Source: Limnohabitans sp.
GTDB lineage: Bacteria; Pseudomonadota; Gammaproteobacteria; Burkholderiales; Burkholderiaceae_C
Length of the DNA stretch: 64,000 nucleotides
Direction of reading: 5' to 3'
NCBI RefSeq assembly: GCF_023910625.1
Contig: NZ_JAAVVW010000003.1
Location: 372,001-436,000, forward strand
Shown: one piece after another, positions 18,127 to 27,790 of the stretch
How positions within the stretch are numbered: the stretch's first letter is position 1
Layout: the number at the start of each line of letters is the position of its first letter
Program-made: the position numbers and the translations under genes
Notes under the pieces: model-generated
What the model was told of the DNA's origin: nothing
Database searches by the model: none
What the model saw: the letters and a program-made list of their open reading frames with translations, nothing else

Positions 18127-18351
18127 TTAGAAGTTCATACCGCCCATGCCGCCTGGCATGCCGCCAGCGCCACTGGCCTTATCTTCTGGTGCGTCGGAGA
18201 TAGATGCTTCAGTGGTGATCAACAGACCAGCAACCGATGCCGCATCTTGCAATGCAGTACGAACGACTTTGGGTGGGCCGATAACGCCCGAGGCCACGTG
18301 TTTTTCATACACATCGGTTGATGCGTTGAAGCCCATGGTCTTGTCACTTTC
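18127..18351 (-). pseudogene. groEL 3' end (last about 75 codons)
   Basis: The minus strand encodes [19 protein letters not shown], then [21 protein letters not shown] and the Gly/Met-rich tail [12 protein letters not shown], unmistakably the C-terminus of the chaperonin GroEL. The variant LLITTEA...PEDK is the alphaproteobacterial sphingomonad form, not the betaproteobacterial one (from memory of family sequences). About 470 N-terminal residues are absent; the fragment is cut at oriIS-like copy C a few bases upstream. Confidence 0.9.
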
Positions 18352-18356
18352 GCGGC

Positions 18357-18379
18357 GGCTAGGAAATCCAACCGCATGA
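18357..18379 (-). repeat. oriIS-like end sequence, copy C
   Basis: GGCTAGGAAATCCAACCGC plus ATGA; one base differs from copy A over the first 19. It lies 188 bases beyond the stop of the IS91-like transposase tail on the minus strand, and similarity to copy A extends in patches through the intervening region. Confidence 0.7.
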
Positions 18380-18566
18380 GCACAAGTATGGCATCGGGTT
18401 GGGGCATCACAAGCCTGAATATGGGGGGCCGTTTGGGTGCTTGCTCTGGGCCAGTTGCCCGAGGTTTTCCGAGATTTGTCGCCATGACCCGTTTTGGGCA
18501 GTGCCAGGCACAGCCATTCCCCGCAGCGTTGGCAAAACCGCTGTTGCCGTCCCTGACCAACTCAAC

Positions 18567-18890
18567 TCACCAGCTAACGCGCTGATCGACCTCAAAGTCG
18601 GGGCCGGTTGCGCTGCCAGATCCCACTCCGGCTCGACTTCGAGCGCACCATCCTCACCGACATGCGCATCGCAGTTATCCTAAAACGGTGGACCGCGCGC
18701 CGGGGCAATGTGCGGGGGCACGCAGTCCACCCCGATGTGATCAAGGATCTTTCTGATCTGCGTGCCCTCGGTGACAAATGCGATCAGGCGCATTTGCCCA
18801 TCTCACAGCGGGCACAGCAGCGGCGGACTTGGGGTTTCGCCAAAAACCTCGTCAATGCGCGCGATCAACACCGTCCACAAGTAATGTTAG
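18567..18890 (-). pseudogene. IS91/ISCR-like transposase C-terminal fragment, copy C
   Basis: Minus-strand translation reads LWTVLIARIDEVFG, then LLCPL-stop-DGQMRLIAFVTEGTQIRKILDHIG, then HIAPARGPPF-stop-DN, VEPEWDLAAQPAP and after a one-base shift DFEVDQRVSW. The order (ARIxEVFPLxCPxCGGQMRLIAF, PARGPP) is that of the C-terminal zinc-binding region of IS91-family transposases. Two nonsense changes and one frameshift make it dead. The upstream catalytic half with the tyrosines is absent; homology ends near 18890. Confidence 0.72.
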
Positions 18891-19002
18891 CGGCGTTCTG
18901 AGAGCGCTTCAACGTGGCATTGGAGCGCGGTTTTAGTTGAGGTTGTCGGGGAATTGAATGGCTGACGACATACCTTCCTTGCAGAGGTGCGTTCTGTGAC
19001 AC

Positions 19003-19092
19003 AAGGCACTGGACAACTTCAAGGCTCGCATCCGGCAACTCACACGCCACTCGGGTGGGCGCAGCATGTCACAGGTGGTGGACAAACTCAGG
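19003..19092 (+). pseudogene. Group II intron reverse transcriptase/maturase fragment
   Basis: A 30-codon open stretch reads KALDNFKARIRQLTRHSGG then RSMSQVVDKLRP, matching the maturase domain (domain X) of bacterial group II intron proteins (LDxFKxRIRxLTRRSGGRSMxxVxxxLxPYL). It has no start and loses similarity at CADGGG. No intron RNA domain V is recognisable around it. It ends 27 bases before the ilvD stop, the right edge of the island. Confidence 0.7.
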
Positions 19093-19119
19093 CCCTGTGC
19101 CGATGGTGGGGGTGATGGG

Positions 19120-20820
19120 TCAGAACATGTCCAAAACGGCGCCCTTGCTGGCACTGGACGCATTGAAAGCAAACTTGGCTTGCACGCCGCGGGTGTAGCG
19201 CGGCGCAGGTGCGGTCCAGCCTTCGCGGCGTTTAGCCAGTTCGGCTTCGGGCACGTTCAGCTCAAGCACCAATTTGTGCGCATCGATGGTGATGCTGTCG
19301 CCTTCATGCACAAACGCGATGTTGCCGCCGGCTGCCGCTTCGGGGGCGACGTGGCCCACCACCATGCCCCAAGTGCCACCGGAGAAACGGCCGTCGGTGA
19401 TCAGGCCCACGCTTTCGCCCAAGCCAGCACCGATCAGCGCGCCCGTGGGTGCCAGCATTTCGGGCATGCCGGGGCCGCCTTTGGGGCCGAGGTAGCGCAA
19501 AACCATCACGTCACCGGCTTTGATCTTGCCCGCCAAAATGGCTTCGAGCGCCGATTGCTCGTCGTCGAACACACGGGCTGGGCCGGTGATGACCGGGTTT
19601 TTCAGACCGGTGATCTTGGCCACAGCGCCTTCGGGTGACAAGTTGCCCTTGAGGATGGCCAGGTGGCCTTGCTTGTACATGGCGTTGTCGATGGTGTGGA
19701 TCACGCTTTGCTCGGGCGGCGCGTCGGGCACATCCTTGAGCACCTCGGCAATGGTCTGGCCGGTGATGGTGATGCAATCGCCGTGCAGCAAACCGGCGTT
19801 GAGCAAAATCTTCATGACTTGCGGAATCCCGCCGGCCACATGCAGGTCAACGGCCAAAGCTTTGCCGCTGGGCTTGAGGTCGCACAAAACGGGGGTGCGT
19901 TGGCGGATGCGTTCGAAGTCGTCGATGGTCCACTCCACGCCTGCGCAATGCGCAATGGCCAAAAAGTGCAGCACCGCATTGGTGGAACCACCGGTGGCCA
20001 TGATCACGGCAACCGCGTTTTCAATGGACTTGCGGGTCACGATGTCGCGCGGCTTGATGCCTTTGCGGATGGCTTCCACCAAAACACGGGCCGACTCTTT
20101 GGCCGATTCGACTTTTTCGTCGTGCACGTTGGCCATGGTGGAGGAGTAGGGCAAGGAAATGCCCAGGGCCTCGAAAGCAGACGACATGGTGTTGGCGGTG
20201 TACATGCCACCGCACGAACCGGTGCCGGGGATGGCGCGCTTTTCGATTTCGAGCAGGTCTTCGTCGCTCAACTTGCCTGCTGCATTTTCGCCCACGGCTT
20301 CAAACACGCTCACGATGTTCAGGTCTTTGCCTTGGTAGCGGCCCGGCAAAATGGTGCCGCCATAAACGTAAATGGCCGGAACGTTGGCGCGCAGCATGCC
20401 CATCAGGCCGCCGGGCATGTTCTTGTCGCAGCCGCCCACCACCAGCACGCCGTCCATCCACTGTCCTTGCACGCAGGTTTCCACGCAGTCGGCAATCACC
20501 TCGCGGGAGACCAGCGAGTACTTCATGCCCTCGGTGCCCATGGCCATGCCGTCCGAGATGGTGGGCGTGCCAAAGACTTGGGCGTTGCCACCGGCTTCTT
20601 CGATGCCCTCGATGGCCGCGTCGGCCAACTTCTGCAGACCGCTGTTGCAGGGGGTGATGGTGCTGTGCCCGTTGGCCACGCCCACCATCGGTTTGACGAA
20701 ATCGCTCTGTTCATAGCCCATGGCGTAGTACATCGACCGGTTGGGCGCGCGCGATTTGCCCTCGGTGATGTTGGCGCTGCGGCTGTTGATGGGGGTGATC
20801 GGGATGATTTTGTCGCTCAT
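19120..20820 (-). CDS. ilvD: Dihydroxy-acid dehydratase
   Basis: IlvD makes 2-keto acids for valine, isoleucine and pantothenate synthesis. The 566-residue protein shows cluster cysteines in [17 protein letters not shown] and [14 protein letters not shown] and the C-terminal [20 protein letters not shown] signature. Length and start ([15 protein letters not shown]) fit proteobacterial enzymes with an N-terminal extension. It is a single gene on the minus strand, divergent from lgt, and the first intact core gene right of the island. Confidence 0.97.
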   Translation of the reverse strand: MSDKIIPITPINSRSANITEGKSRAPNRSMYYAMGYEQSDFVKPMVGVANGHSTITPCNSGLQKLADAAIEGIEEAGGNAQVFGTPTISDGMAMGTEGMKYSLVSREVIADCVETCVQGQWMDGVLVVGGCDKNMPGGLMGMLRANVPAIYVYGGTILPGRYQGKDLNIVSVFEAVGENAAGKLSDEDLLEIEKRAIPGTGSCGGMYTANTMSSAFEALGISLPYSSTMANVHDEKVESAKESARVLVEAIRKGIKPRDIVTRKSIENAVAVIMATGGSTNAVLHFLAIAHCAGVEWTIDDFERIRQRTPVLCDLKPSGKALAVDLHVAGGIPQVMKILLNAGLLHGDCITITGQTIAEVLKDVPDAPPEQSVIHTIDNAMYKQGHLAILKGNLSPEGAVAKITGLKNPVITGPARVFDDEQSALEAILAGKIKAGDVMVLRYLGPKGGPGMPEMLAPTGALIGAGLGESVGLITDGRFSGGTWGMVVGHVAPEAAAGGNIAFVHEGDSITIDAHKLVLELNVPEAELAKRREGWTAPAPRYTRGVQAKFAFNASSASKGAVLDMF

Positions 20821-20923
20821 GGTCGTGTCTCAGTAGAAGCCCAAAAGAAGGTCGCCTCATTCTAACGGGCGCTCGTCAGGCCATAGTGTCCAGTGCGAGG
20901 CATCTCCGGTGCACAATCAGGGC

Positions 20924-21727
20924 ATGCTGATCCATCCTCAAATTGACCCAGTCGCCCTGCAGTTGGGCCCCTTGGCCATCCACTGGTATGGCCTGACCTA
21001 TTTGGCTGCTTTTGGCCTGTTTTTTTGGCTGGGCGTGCGGCGTCTGGGCCATGCGCCCTTCAAACACTTGCCGCAATGGCAAAAACGCGATGTGGAAGAC
21101 ATCCTGTTTTTGGGCGTGCTCGGCGTCATTTTGGGCGGGCGCGTGGGTTATTGCCTGTTTTACAAACCGGCTTATTACCTGTCTAACCCGTTCGAAATTT
21201 TGGCCATCTGGCAAGGGGGGATGAGTTTTCATGGCGGATTGTTGGGTGTGATGCTGGCCATGGTCTGGTTTGCCCGCACCCGTCAGCGGCCGTTTTTGCA
21301 GGTCATGGACTTTGTGGCGCCCTGTGTGCCCACGGGTCTGGCGGCAGGGCGGGTGGGCAATTTCCTGAATGGCGAACTGTGGGGCCGCGTGGCTGATCCT
21401 GCATTGCCCTGGGGCATGGTGTTCCGGGGGGCGGGCGATTTGCCGCGCCATCCGTCGCAGCTTTACCAAATTGCGCTGGAAGGTTTGCTGCTGTTTGTGT
21501 TGCTCTGGTGGTTTGCCCGCAATGGCCGCCCCACGGGCCAAGTCTCAGGCGCATTTTTGCTGGGCTATGGCTTCTTCCGCTTTGTGGCCGAATTTTTCCG
21601 CGAACCTGATGCCCATTTGGGCCTTTTGAGTCTGGGGATGAGCATGGGCCAGTGGTTGTGTGTGCCGATGATGTTGGGCGGCTCCGTGCTATGGGTGTGG
21701 AGTGCTCGCCGAGCCGTTAGGGCCTGA
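20924..21727 (+). CDS. lgt: Prolipoprotein diacylglyceryl transferase
   Basis: Lgt attaches diacylglycerol to lipobox cysteines in the inner membrane. The 267-residue protein has seven hydrophobic helices, the [13 protein letters not shown] block with the essential His, and the signature [14 protein letters not shown]. The start at 20924 ([24 protein letters not shown]) is the family N-terminus; the frame continues to 20909. It is divergent from ilvD, a neighbourhood common in Burkholderiales. Confidence 0.96.
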   Translation: MLIHPQIDPVALQLGPLAIHWYGLTYLAAFGLFFWLGVRRLGHAPFKHLPQWQKRDVEDILFLGVLGVILGGRVGYCLFYKPAYYLSNPFEILAIWQGGMSFHGGLLGVMLAMVWFARTRQRPFLQVMDFVAPCVPTGLAAGRVGNFLNGELWGRVADPALPWGMVFRGAGDLPRHPSQLYQIALEGLLLFVLLWWFARNGRPTGQVSGAFLLGYGFFRFVAEFFREPDAHLGLLSLGMSMGQWLCVPMMLGGSVLWVWSARRAVRA

Positions 21728-21741
21728 GTGTCATTGGGAGA

Positions 21742-22209
21742 TCAGTGGTTCAAGGTCAGGACCGTGCTTTCCTTGATTTCTTCCATGACCACATAGCTGT
21801 TGGATTGTGCGGACACCGGGATCTTGTCGAGGATGGCGCCGAGCAGTTCTCGGTAGTCGCTCATGGCGCGTAAGCGGGCCTTGACCAGGTAATCAAAGCT
21901 GCCGGAAACCAGGTGACATTCCAGGACGTCGGGCATCAAGCCCACTTCGAGCCGCACGGTCTCGAACACCTGAGGCGATTTCTGGGACAGTGTGATTTCG
22001 ATGAAGACCAACAGGGGTTTGCCCAAAGCTGTGGCATCGACTCGGGCGTGGTAGCCGGTGATCAGGCCCTGGCGTTCGAGCCTTTTGATGCGCTCTGAAC
22101 ACGGCGAGGTGGACAGGCCCACTTGTTCACCCACCTCGGTGACCGACATGCGGCCATTGCGCTGCAGCAGATCGAGAATCTTCAGGTCAATGCGGTCAGG
22201 ATCGGACAT
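21742..22209 (-). CDS. Lrp/AsnC-family transcriptional regulator
   Basis: The 155-residue protein has an N-terminal helix-turn-helix (LLQRNGRMSVTEVGEQVGLSTSPCSERIKRLERQGLI) and a C-terminal RAM ligand-binding domain with the typical SFDYLVKARL strand. It is divergent from dadA over a 127-base AT-rich gap, the arrangement seen for Lrp-type activators of D-amino acid catabolism (BkdR/DadR type). It probably senses alanine or leucine and controls dadA. Confidence 0.93.
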   Translation of the reverse strand: MSDPDRIDLKILDLLQRNGRMSVTEVGEQVGLSTSPCSERIKRLERQGLITGYHARVDATALGKPLLVFIEITLSQKSPQVFETVRLEVGLMPDVLECHLVSGSFDYLVKARLRAMSDYRELLGAILDKIPVSAQSNSYVVMEEIKESTVLTLNH

Positions 22210-22336
22210 TTTGCGGCCAAGGCCGAAAAATGGCCCTGGGTTCAGTTGAATTTGCTGTTATTAGACATCAATTCAAAAAAATATTCTGCAATAAATCCAT
22301 AACATCGCTCAATCTCTAGTCAAAAGTGAGTCTGAC

Positions 22337-23647
22337 ATGAAAGTGGTGGTGCTGGGTGGTGGGGTGATCGGGGTCAGCACAGCCTGGGCGCTCTTGCGCC
22401 AAGGTGCCGATGTGACTTTGGTGGACAGGCAGCCTGATGTGGCGCTGGAAACCAGTTTTGCCAATGCAGGTCAGGTCTCGCCGGGTTATTCGACGCCCTG
22501 GGCGGCCCCTGGAATACCGCTCAAAGCCCTGAAATGGGCGTTTCAGGCCCATGCGCCGTTGGCAATTCGCCTGGACGGCAGTCTGTTTCAGTGGCGCTGG
22601 ATGGCGGCCATGCTGGCCAACTGCTCAGCCGACCGCTATGCCGTCAACAAAGAGCGAATGATGCGCCTTTCCGAGTACAGCCGTGACTGCTTGCGCGTCT
22701 GGCGTGCAGAGACCGGCGTGGCCTATGACGCGCGCAGCCAGGGCACTTTGCAGCTGTTTCGCAGCCAAGCCCAGCTGGATGCTGCCGCGCGCGATGTGGC
22801 CGTGCTGCAGGACTGCGGCGTGCCTTTTGAGCTGCTGGATGCTGCCGGGGTCAGTCGTGCAGAGCCTGCATTGGGCAAGGTCCGTGTTCCGATCAGTGGC
22901 GGTTTACGACTGCCCAACGACGAAACCGGAGACTGCCATCTGTTCACCCGCCAGTTGGCGCAGCGCGCCTGCGCTTTGGGCATGAAGCTGCGACTGTCTT
23001 GTACAGTGCAATCGTTGATGCGCGATGGTCATCGCGTCACTGGGCTGCAATTGAGCGATGTGGCCGGACTTGCGGGCGAGCGCTTGCAAGCTGATGTTGT
23101 GGTGCTCGCTGCAGGCAGCTACTCGCGTGACTTGTTGTTGCCGCTGGGGCTTGACATCCCGGTTTACCCGGTCAAAGGCTATTCGCTCACCATGCCGCTG
23201 AGTGATGCCTCGCTGGCCCCCCAGTCGACCGTGCTGGATGAGACTTACAAGGTCGCACTGACCCGCCTGGGCGACCGCCTGCGCGTGGGTGGCATGGCCG
23301 AGTTGGCCGGTTTTGATTTGCGCTTGAACCCACGTCGCCGCGCCACGCTCGAAAAAGTGACATGCGAACTCTTTCCCGGGGGTGACTTGTCGAAGGCGCA
23401 GTTCTGGACTGGCTTGCGCCCCATGACGCCTGACGGCACTCCACTGGTGGGTGCGACGCCGTTGACTGGGCTTTACCTCAACACCGGGCACGGCACACTG
23501 GGCTGGACCATGGCCTGCGGCAGTGCCCAGTTGTTGGCCGATGTGATTTCGGGTCAGCCGCCTGCCATCCGCGCCGAAGGTTTCGACATGGGCCGCTATG
23601 GCGCACGGGTGACTACAAGCCGGCCGGGTCGGCTGGCGGCGGTCTGA
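22337..23647 (+). CDS. dadA: D-amino acid dehydrogenase small subunit
   Basis: The 436-residue membrane-associated FAD enzyme oxidises D-alanine and other D-amino acids to 2-oxo acids, feeding electrons to quinone. The N-terminal dinucleotide motif is [29 protein letters not shown], followed by [20 protein letters not shown], the DadA hallmark, and near the end [14 protein letters not shown] and [18 protein letters not shown]. No alanine racemase gene is adjacent. It is divergent from an Lrp-type regulator. Confidence 0.94.
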   Translation: MKVVVLGGGVIGVSTAWALLRQGADVTLVDRQPDVALETSFANAGQVSPGYSTPWAAPGIPLKALKWAFQAHAPLAIRLDGSLFQWRWMAAMLANCSADRYAVNKERMMRLSEYSRDCLRVWRAETGVAYDARSQGTLQLFRSQAQLDAAARDVAVLQDCGVPFELLDAAGVSRAEPALGKVRVPISGGLRLPNDETGDCHLFTRQLAQRACALGMKLRLSCTVQSLMRDGHRVTGLQLSDVAGLAGERLQADVVVLAAGSYSRDLLLPLGLDIPVYPVKGYSLTMPLSDASLAPQSTVLDETYKVALTRLGDRLRVGGMAELAGFDLRLNPRRRATLEKVTCELFPGGDLSKAQFWTGLRPMTPDGTPLVGATPLTGLYLNTGHGTLGWTMACGSAQLLADVISGQPPAIRAEGFDMGRYGARVTTSRPGRLAAV

Positions 23648-23654
23648 GAAGCGC

Positions 23655-25103
23655 TCAGGCTTGTGCTGGCCGCTTTTGCAGCCAGTCGCCGCGCACGGCC
23701 TCATAGGCCGCCGCCACCTGCAGCAAAGCCACATCGCCTTGCGGCTTGCCGATCAGTTGCAAGCCCATGGGCCAGCCATGTGTCGGGTGAAAGCCCGCTG
23801 GCAGACTGATCGCAGGCAGGCCAGCCAACGTGGCGTAGAGGGTGCATTCCATCCAGCGGTGGTACGTGTCCATGGTGCGTGCGCCAATGTGTTGTGGCCA
23901 GCGCTCTTGCAGCGCAAACGGCCAGGTTTGCGCCACCGGCAGGGCCAGCACGTCCACCTCTTTGAATACGTCCAACAGGTGCTGATAAAAAGCGCTGCGC
24001 ATCTGGCTGGCCTGCATGAAGTCCATGTAGGACAGCTTGACCGAGTTCTCGTGCTCCCACAGGGCCTCAGGTTTGAGTTGCGCTTGGGCGTCAGGCATGT
24101 GCAGCAAGGCTGCAACCTTGGGGCCCACCAGCGCCCGACGCCAGACCAGCCAGCAGTCCCAAAGGGCTTGCGCGTCAAAGCCTAGAGCGCGGGGCTCGAC
24201 CACGGCACCAGCGCCTTGCATTTGCCGCAGCGCTTCTTCGCACACGGGCAGGATGCCATCTTCCATGGCCAGGTGGCCATTCAAATCGCCCAGCCAGCCC
24301 ACGCGCAGACCGCGCAGTGCATGGTGGCTGTACTGCAAGCCGGACACATCGACGCAGCCCTTGATCGACAAAGGCTGGCGTGCGTCGTGCCCTGACTGCG
24401 TGGCCAGCAGGCGCGCCAGGTCGCGCACGCTGCGGGCCATGGGGCCTTCGGTGCCCAGTTGGTCCACCCACACATCGGCCCCGGGCCCAAAGGGCACCCG
24501 GCCTTGCGAGGGGCGCATGCCGAAAATATGGTTCCAGCCCGCCGGGTTGCGCAGGCTGCCCATGAAATCCGATCCGTCGGCCACGGGCAACAGGCGCTGG
24601 GCCAGCGCCACCGCCGCACCGCCGCTGCTGCCGCCTGCACTCACCGCTGTGTCCCAGGCGTTGGCCGTAGCCCCAAACAGGGTGTTGAAGGTGTGCGAGC
24701 CCAGGCCCAGCTCGGGCATGTTGGTCTTGCCGATCACGAGGGCGCCCGCAGCCTTCATGCGTTCGGTCATGATGCTGTCTTTGGTGGGCATGGCCGCTTT
24801 CAGCAGGGTGCTGCCCAAAGTGGTCGGAAAGCCCACTGCGTGCCCGGTGTCCTTGATGGCTTGCGGGATGCCGTGCAGCCAACCACGGGATTGTCCACTT
24901 GCCAGCTCGGCGTCGCACTGGCGTGCTTGCGCCAGCAGCATGTCGGTTGGGGCCAGGTTGACGATGGCATTGAAGCGCGGGTTCATCCGTTCGATGCGCG
25001 CGAGGTATGCCAACATCACTTCGGTGCAGGACACTTGCCTTTGGTGGATGCGCTCGGACAGCTCGCTGGCGTTGAAGTCGGTAATGTCAGTGAGGTCGGA
25101 CAT
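23655..25103 (-). CDS. Amidase signature family protein
   Basis: The 482-residue protein carries the Ser-cisSer-Lys triad of the amidase signature family: Lys84 in HGIPQAIKD, the cis-Ser in GGSSGGAAVAL near residue 160 and the nucleophile near 183 in DGSDFMGSLRNPA. It hydrolyses an amide of unknown identity; GatA is unlikely because no gatB or gatC is near. It starts 17 bases after a second amidase gene in the same direction, so the two form an operon. The pair are only distantly similar. Confidence 0.92.
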   Translation of the reverse strand: MSDLTDITDFNASELSERIHQRQVSCTEVMLAYLARIERMNPRFNAIVNLAPTDMLLAQARQCDAELASGQSRGWLHGIPQAIKDTGHAVGFPTTLGSTLLKAAMPTKDSIMTERMKAAGALVIGKTNMPELGLGSHTFNTLFGATANAWDTAVSAGGSSGGAAVALAQRLLPVADGSDFMGSLRNPAGWNHIFGMRPSQGRVPFGPGADVWVDQLGTEGPMARSVRDLARLLATQSGHDARQPLSIKGCVDVSGLQYSHHALRGLRVGWLGDLNGHLAMEDGILPVCEEALRQMQGAGAVVEPRALGFDAQALWDCWLVWRRALVGPKVAALLHMPDAQAQLKPEALWEHENSVKLSYMDFMQASQMRSAFYQHLLDVFKEVDVLALPVAQTWPFALQERWPQHIGARTMDTYHRWMECTLYATLAGLPAISLPAGFHPTHGWPMGLQLIGKPQGDVALLQVAAAYEAVRGDWLQKRPAQA

Positions 25104-25120
25104 GGGGGGATTTCAGAGGT

Positions 25121-26581
25121 TCAAGCCAGGTGCGGTGGCGGCACAAAGCCGCACCACTCGGTTTCAAGCCAGCGGGCCATGTTCAGGCACAGCGGGTCGG
25201 CAAAACTGTTGCCGATGATTTGCGCCCCGACCGGCAAGCCACCAGGGCTTTGCCCAATGGGGACAGCGGTGGCAGGCAAGCCCACCACGCCGGGGTAACC
25301 CGCCCAGAACAGGCTGTCGGTGTGCGGCTGGTTCTGGCCGTTGACCTGGAGCATGCGCTCCCAGCGCTCGCCTTGCTGGTTGTGCAAAAAGGCGGGCGAT
25401 GTGGCCACCGGGGTGATGAGCAAGTCCACCGCTTCGAAATAGCTTTGCCATTGCGTTCGCAATACGGCGCGTTGCTGGTCAAACTCAACCCAGTCGCGGT
25501 GTGTCAGGGTACTGCCGCGCCAGACCCGTTCGCGCATGGTGTCCAGCGCCGGGGCGCTTTGCTGGGCCAGATCCTGAAAGCGGGCAAATGTTGCGTCGTC
25601 GAGCCAGGCCCCTGTGGCCGCGCGCAACAGGTATGAGTACACGCGGTGCGACTGCGCGCTGTCCACCGGACGGTGGTTGTCCAGCACGGTCACGCCCTGG
25701 GCGCGCAAAAAGTCGGCCAGCGCGTGCAGTCGGTCCTGGATGCTCTGGTCCACCCGCGCTTCGGGGTCGTCGTAGACGATGGCCACACGGCATTCCCGCA
25801 ACGGCTTGTCGTTGTGGCGCCACTGCGCTGGCGTCCAGCCCAGTGGGCCAAACTGCTGCAGCGGCGTGGTCAGCACCTGCATGGCCAGTTGCAGGTCTTG
25901 AGCGCTGCGCGCCAGTGGCCCGGCCACGGCAATGTCCAGGCTGTCGATGCAGCGCACACCCGGCAGCTGGTGGCCTTGCATGGGCACAACCCCCCAGCTG
26001 GGCTTGTGCCCGTAGACCCCGCAGTAATGCGCCGGGTTGCGGATGGATGCGCCAATGTCGCTGCCCAGCTCCAGCGGTGTCATGCCCGCAGCCAGCGCTG
26101 CGCTGGCCCCGCCGGACGATCCGCCCGGCGTGCGGCTCAGATCCCAGGGGTTGTGGGTGGTGCCATAGACCGGGTTGAACGACTGCCAGTCGCCCAAAGC
26201 CACTGGCACATTGGTTTTGCCAAACACCACGGCCCCGGCGTCCAGCAGGCGCTGGACCGCTACGGCAGGCTGCTGCGCTATGTTGTCCTTGTACTGAGGA
26301 AAGCCCCAGCAGGTGGGCGTGCCCGGCAAATCAAACGATTCCTTGATGGTCATGGGCAGACCGTGCAGCGGCCCCCAGTCTTCGCCACGGGCACGCGCCG
26401 CGTCGGCTTGGGCAGCGCGTTCGCGCGCGGCTTCAAAGTTGCGCACCACCACCGCGTTGATGGGGCCATCATGCTGCGCCACACGGGCGATGTGCTGCGC
26501 CAGCAATTGGGTGCTGGTCACTTCACCTGCGCGCAGGCGGGCCATCAGTTGGGTGGCGGTGTTGTACGTGAAATCGGTCAT
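25121..26581 (-). CDS. Amidase signature family protein
   Basis: The 486-residue protein has Lys80 in HGLPMTIKES, TPGGSSGGASAAL near 155 and the nucleophilic Ser near 179 in GSDIGASIRNPAHYCG. The ATG at 26581 is preferred to a TTG at 26590. It is the first gene of a two-amidase operon and lies 22 bases beyond a terminator that closes the Bug-type gene, so it needs its own promoter or depends on read-through. Substrate unknown; the nearby Bug protein suggests an imported amide. Confidence 0.92.
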   Translation of the reverse strand: MTDFTYNTATQLMARLRAGEVTSTQLLAQHIARVAQHDGPINAVVVRNFEAARERAAQADAARARGEDWGPLHGLPMTIKESFDLPGTPTCWGFPQYKDNIAQQPAVAVQRLLDAGAVVFGKTNVPVALGDWQSFNPVYGTTHNPWDLSRTPGGSSGGASAALAAGMTPLELGSDIGASIRNPAHYCGVYGHKPSWGVVPMQGHQLPGVRCIDSLDIAVAGPLARSAQDLQLAMQVLTTPLQQFGPLGWTPAQWRHNDKPLRECRVAIVYDDPEARVDQSIQDRLHALADFLRAQGVTVLDNHRPVDSAQSHRVYSYLLRAATGAWLDDATFARFQDLAQQSAPALDTMRERVWRGSTLTHRDWVEFDQQRAVLRTQWQSYFEAVDLLITPVATSPAFLHNQQGERWERMLQVNGQNQPHTDSLFWAGYPGVVGLPATAVPIGQSPGGLPVGAQIIGNSFADPLCLNMARWLETEWCGFVPPPHLA

Positions 26582-26602
26582 GCGGGACAAAGGGGTCTGG
26601 AA

Positions 26603-26646
26603 TAAAAAAACCCGGGCATGTCACGGGTAGTGAGCATGTCCCGGGT
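26603..26646 (-). terminator. Rho-independent terminator downstream of the Bug-type gene
   Basis: On the minus strand ACCCGGGACATG pairs with CATGCCCGGGT (one bulge) and is followed by seven T. It ends 22 bases before the downstream amidase start, which it separates from the Bug-type gene. Confidence 0.8.
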
Positions 26647-26678
26647 GGCGCGAGCGTCAGCGCAGCGAATTCAGGGTT

Positions 26679-27656
26679 TCACTGTGGCTCGACGTTGGCG
26701 GCCTTGAACAGCGCGCGGTAGCGCACGACTTCTTGGGTGTAGAACTTGTCCAGATCGGCCAGGCTCATGCCCGCGGGCACCTGGCTGCCGGTGGTGTTCA
26801 TGCCTTTGACGAAGGTCTCGGACTTGATGGCTTCGTTCATGGACTGGTTGAGTTTCTGGACCACGGCGTCGGGTGTGTTTTTCGATACCTGCAGACCGAT
26901 CCAGATGTCAAAGACAAAGTCGGACATGCCACGCTGCGCGCTGATCGGAGCGGCTTCCGGCAGTTGTGGGTGGGGCGCGGTGGAAGTGATGCCGATGATC
27001 TTGAAGCGGTTGTCCTTGACCATGCCGATGATGGGGCCTGCGACCGGCACGAAGGCCATGTCCACGTTGTTGCCGCCCAGATCGGTGTAGATCTGCACGG
27101 CTGCTTTGTAGGGCACGTGCAGCAGGTCCAGGCCCGTCAGCGTCTTGAAGCGCTCACCCATGATGTGGTACAGCGAGCCCTGACCTATGCTCGCGTAGCT
27201 GACCTTTTTGCCTTTGGCCCAGGCCAGAAATTCCGGCAGGTTGTTGACGGGCAGGTCCTTGCGCACGGCCAGGCCGATCGAGGTCCGGCCCAACAAACTG
27301 GCCAGGCGGACTTCTTCGGGTTTGAATTTGACGGCAGACAGGGCCAGCGGCGCCATCACCAGTTCCATGGGGGTGCCAAGCAACTGGTAGTAGCCATCGG
27401 CCGGTGCTGCCAGCACTTTCTGGATGCCCAAAGCGCCGCTCACACCGCCCAGGTTTTCGACCATCATTTTTTGGCCCAATTGCTTTTCGTACTCGACCTG
27501 CACCAGGCGGGCCACGGCATCCGAAGGGCCGCCCGCAGGGTAGGGCACCATCACGGTGACCATCTTGTTGGGGAAGCCCTGTGCAGAGGCGCTGAGCACC
27601 ATCAGGCTGCCCAGCAGGCCCGTGAGCAGGCGAGATATCGTACGGCATGAAATCAT
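26679..27656 (-). CDS. Bug/TctC-family periplasmic binding protein
   Basis: The 325-residue protein has a signal peptide of about 25 residues (LLTGLLGSLMVLSASAQG), then FPNKMVTVMVPYPAGGPSDAVARL and an ENLGGVSGALGIQKV block, which is the TctC pattern. The start at 27656 has AAGGAA upstream. It lies between the DUF2817 operon and two amidases on the same strand, without tctA or tctB, so it is probably a ligand sensor or works with a distant transporter. Confidence 0.9.
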   Translation of the reverse strand: MISCRTISRLLTGLLGSLMVLSASAQGFPNKMVTVMVPYPAGGPSDAVARLVQVEYEKQLGQKMMVENLGGVSGALGIQKVLAAPADGYYQLLGTPMELVMAPLALSAVKFKPEEVRLASLLGRTSIGLAVRKDLPVNNLPEFLAWAKGKKVSYASIGQGSLYHIMGERFKTLTGLDLLHVPYKAAVQIYTDLGGNNVDMAFVPVAGPIIGMVKDNRFKIIGITSTAPHPQLPEAAPISAQRGMSDFVFDIWIGLQVSKNTPDAVVQKLNQSMNEAIKSETFVKGMNTTGSQVPAGMSLADLDKFYTQEVVRYRALFKAANVEPQ

Positions 27657-27790
27657 GGGGTTTTCCTTGTTGGATCTGTTGAAGGGGAGCATGACCCTCC
27701 CGGTGAAAATCGCAGTTTGACGAAGCAACGGTTTTTAAGGTATCGGAAAATCGCAAAATCAGTGCCGGGTTTTCCCGGGAAAAGTTCGGC

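Noticed and set aside
19663-20865. 400-codon open frame on the plus strand opposite ilvD
   Set aside because: ilvD on the minus strand is unmistakable; the antisense translation is His/Ala/Gly-rich and without motifs.
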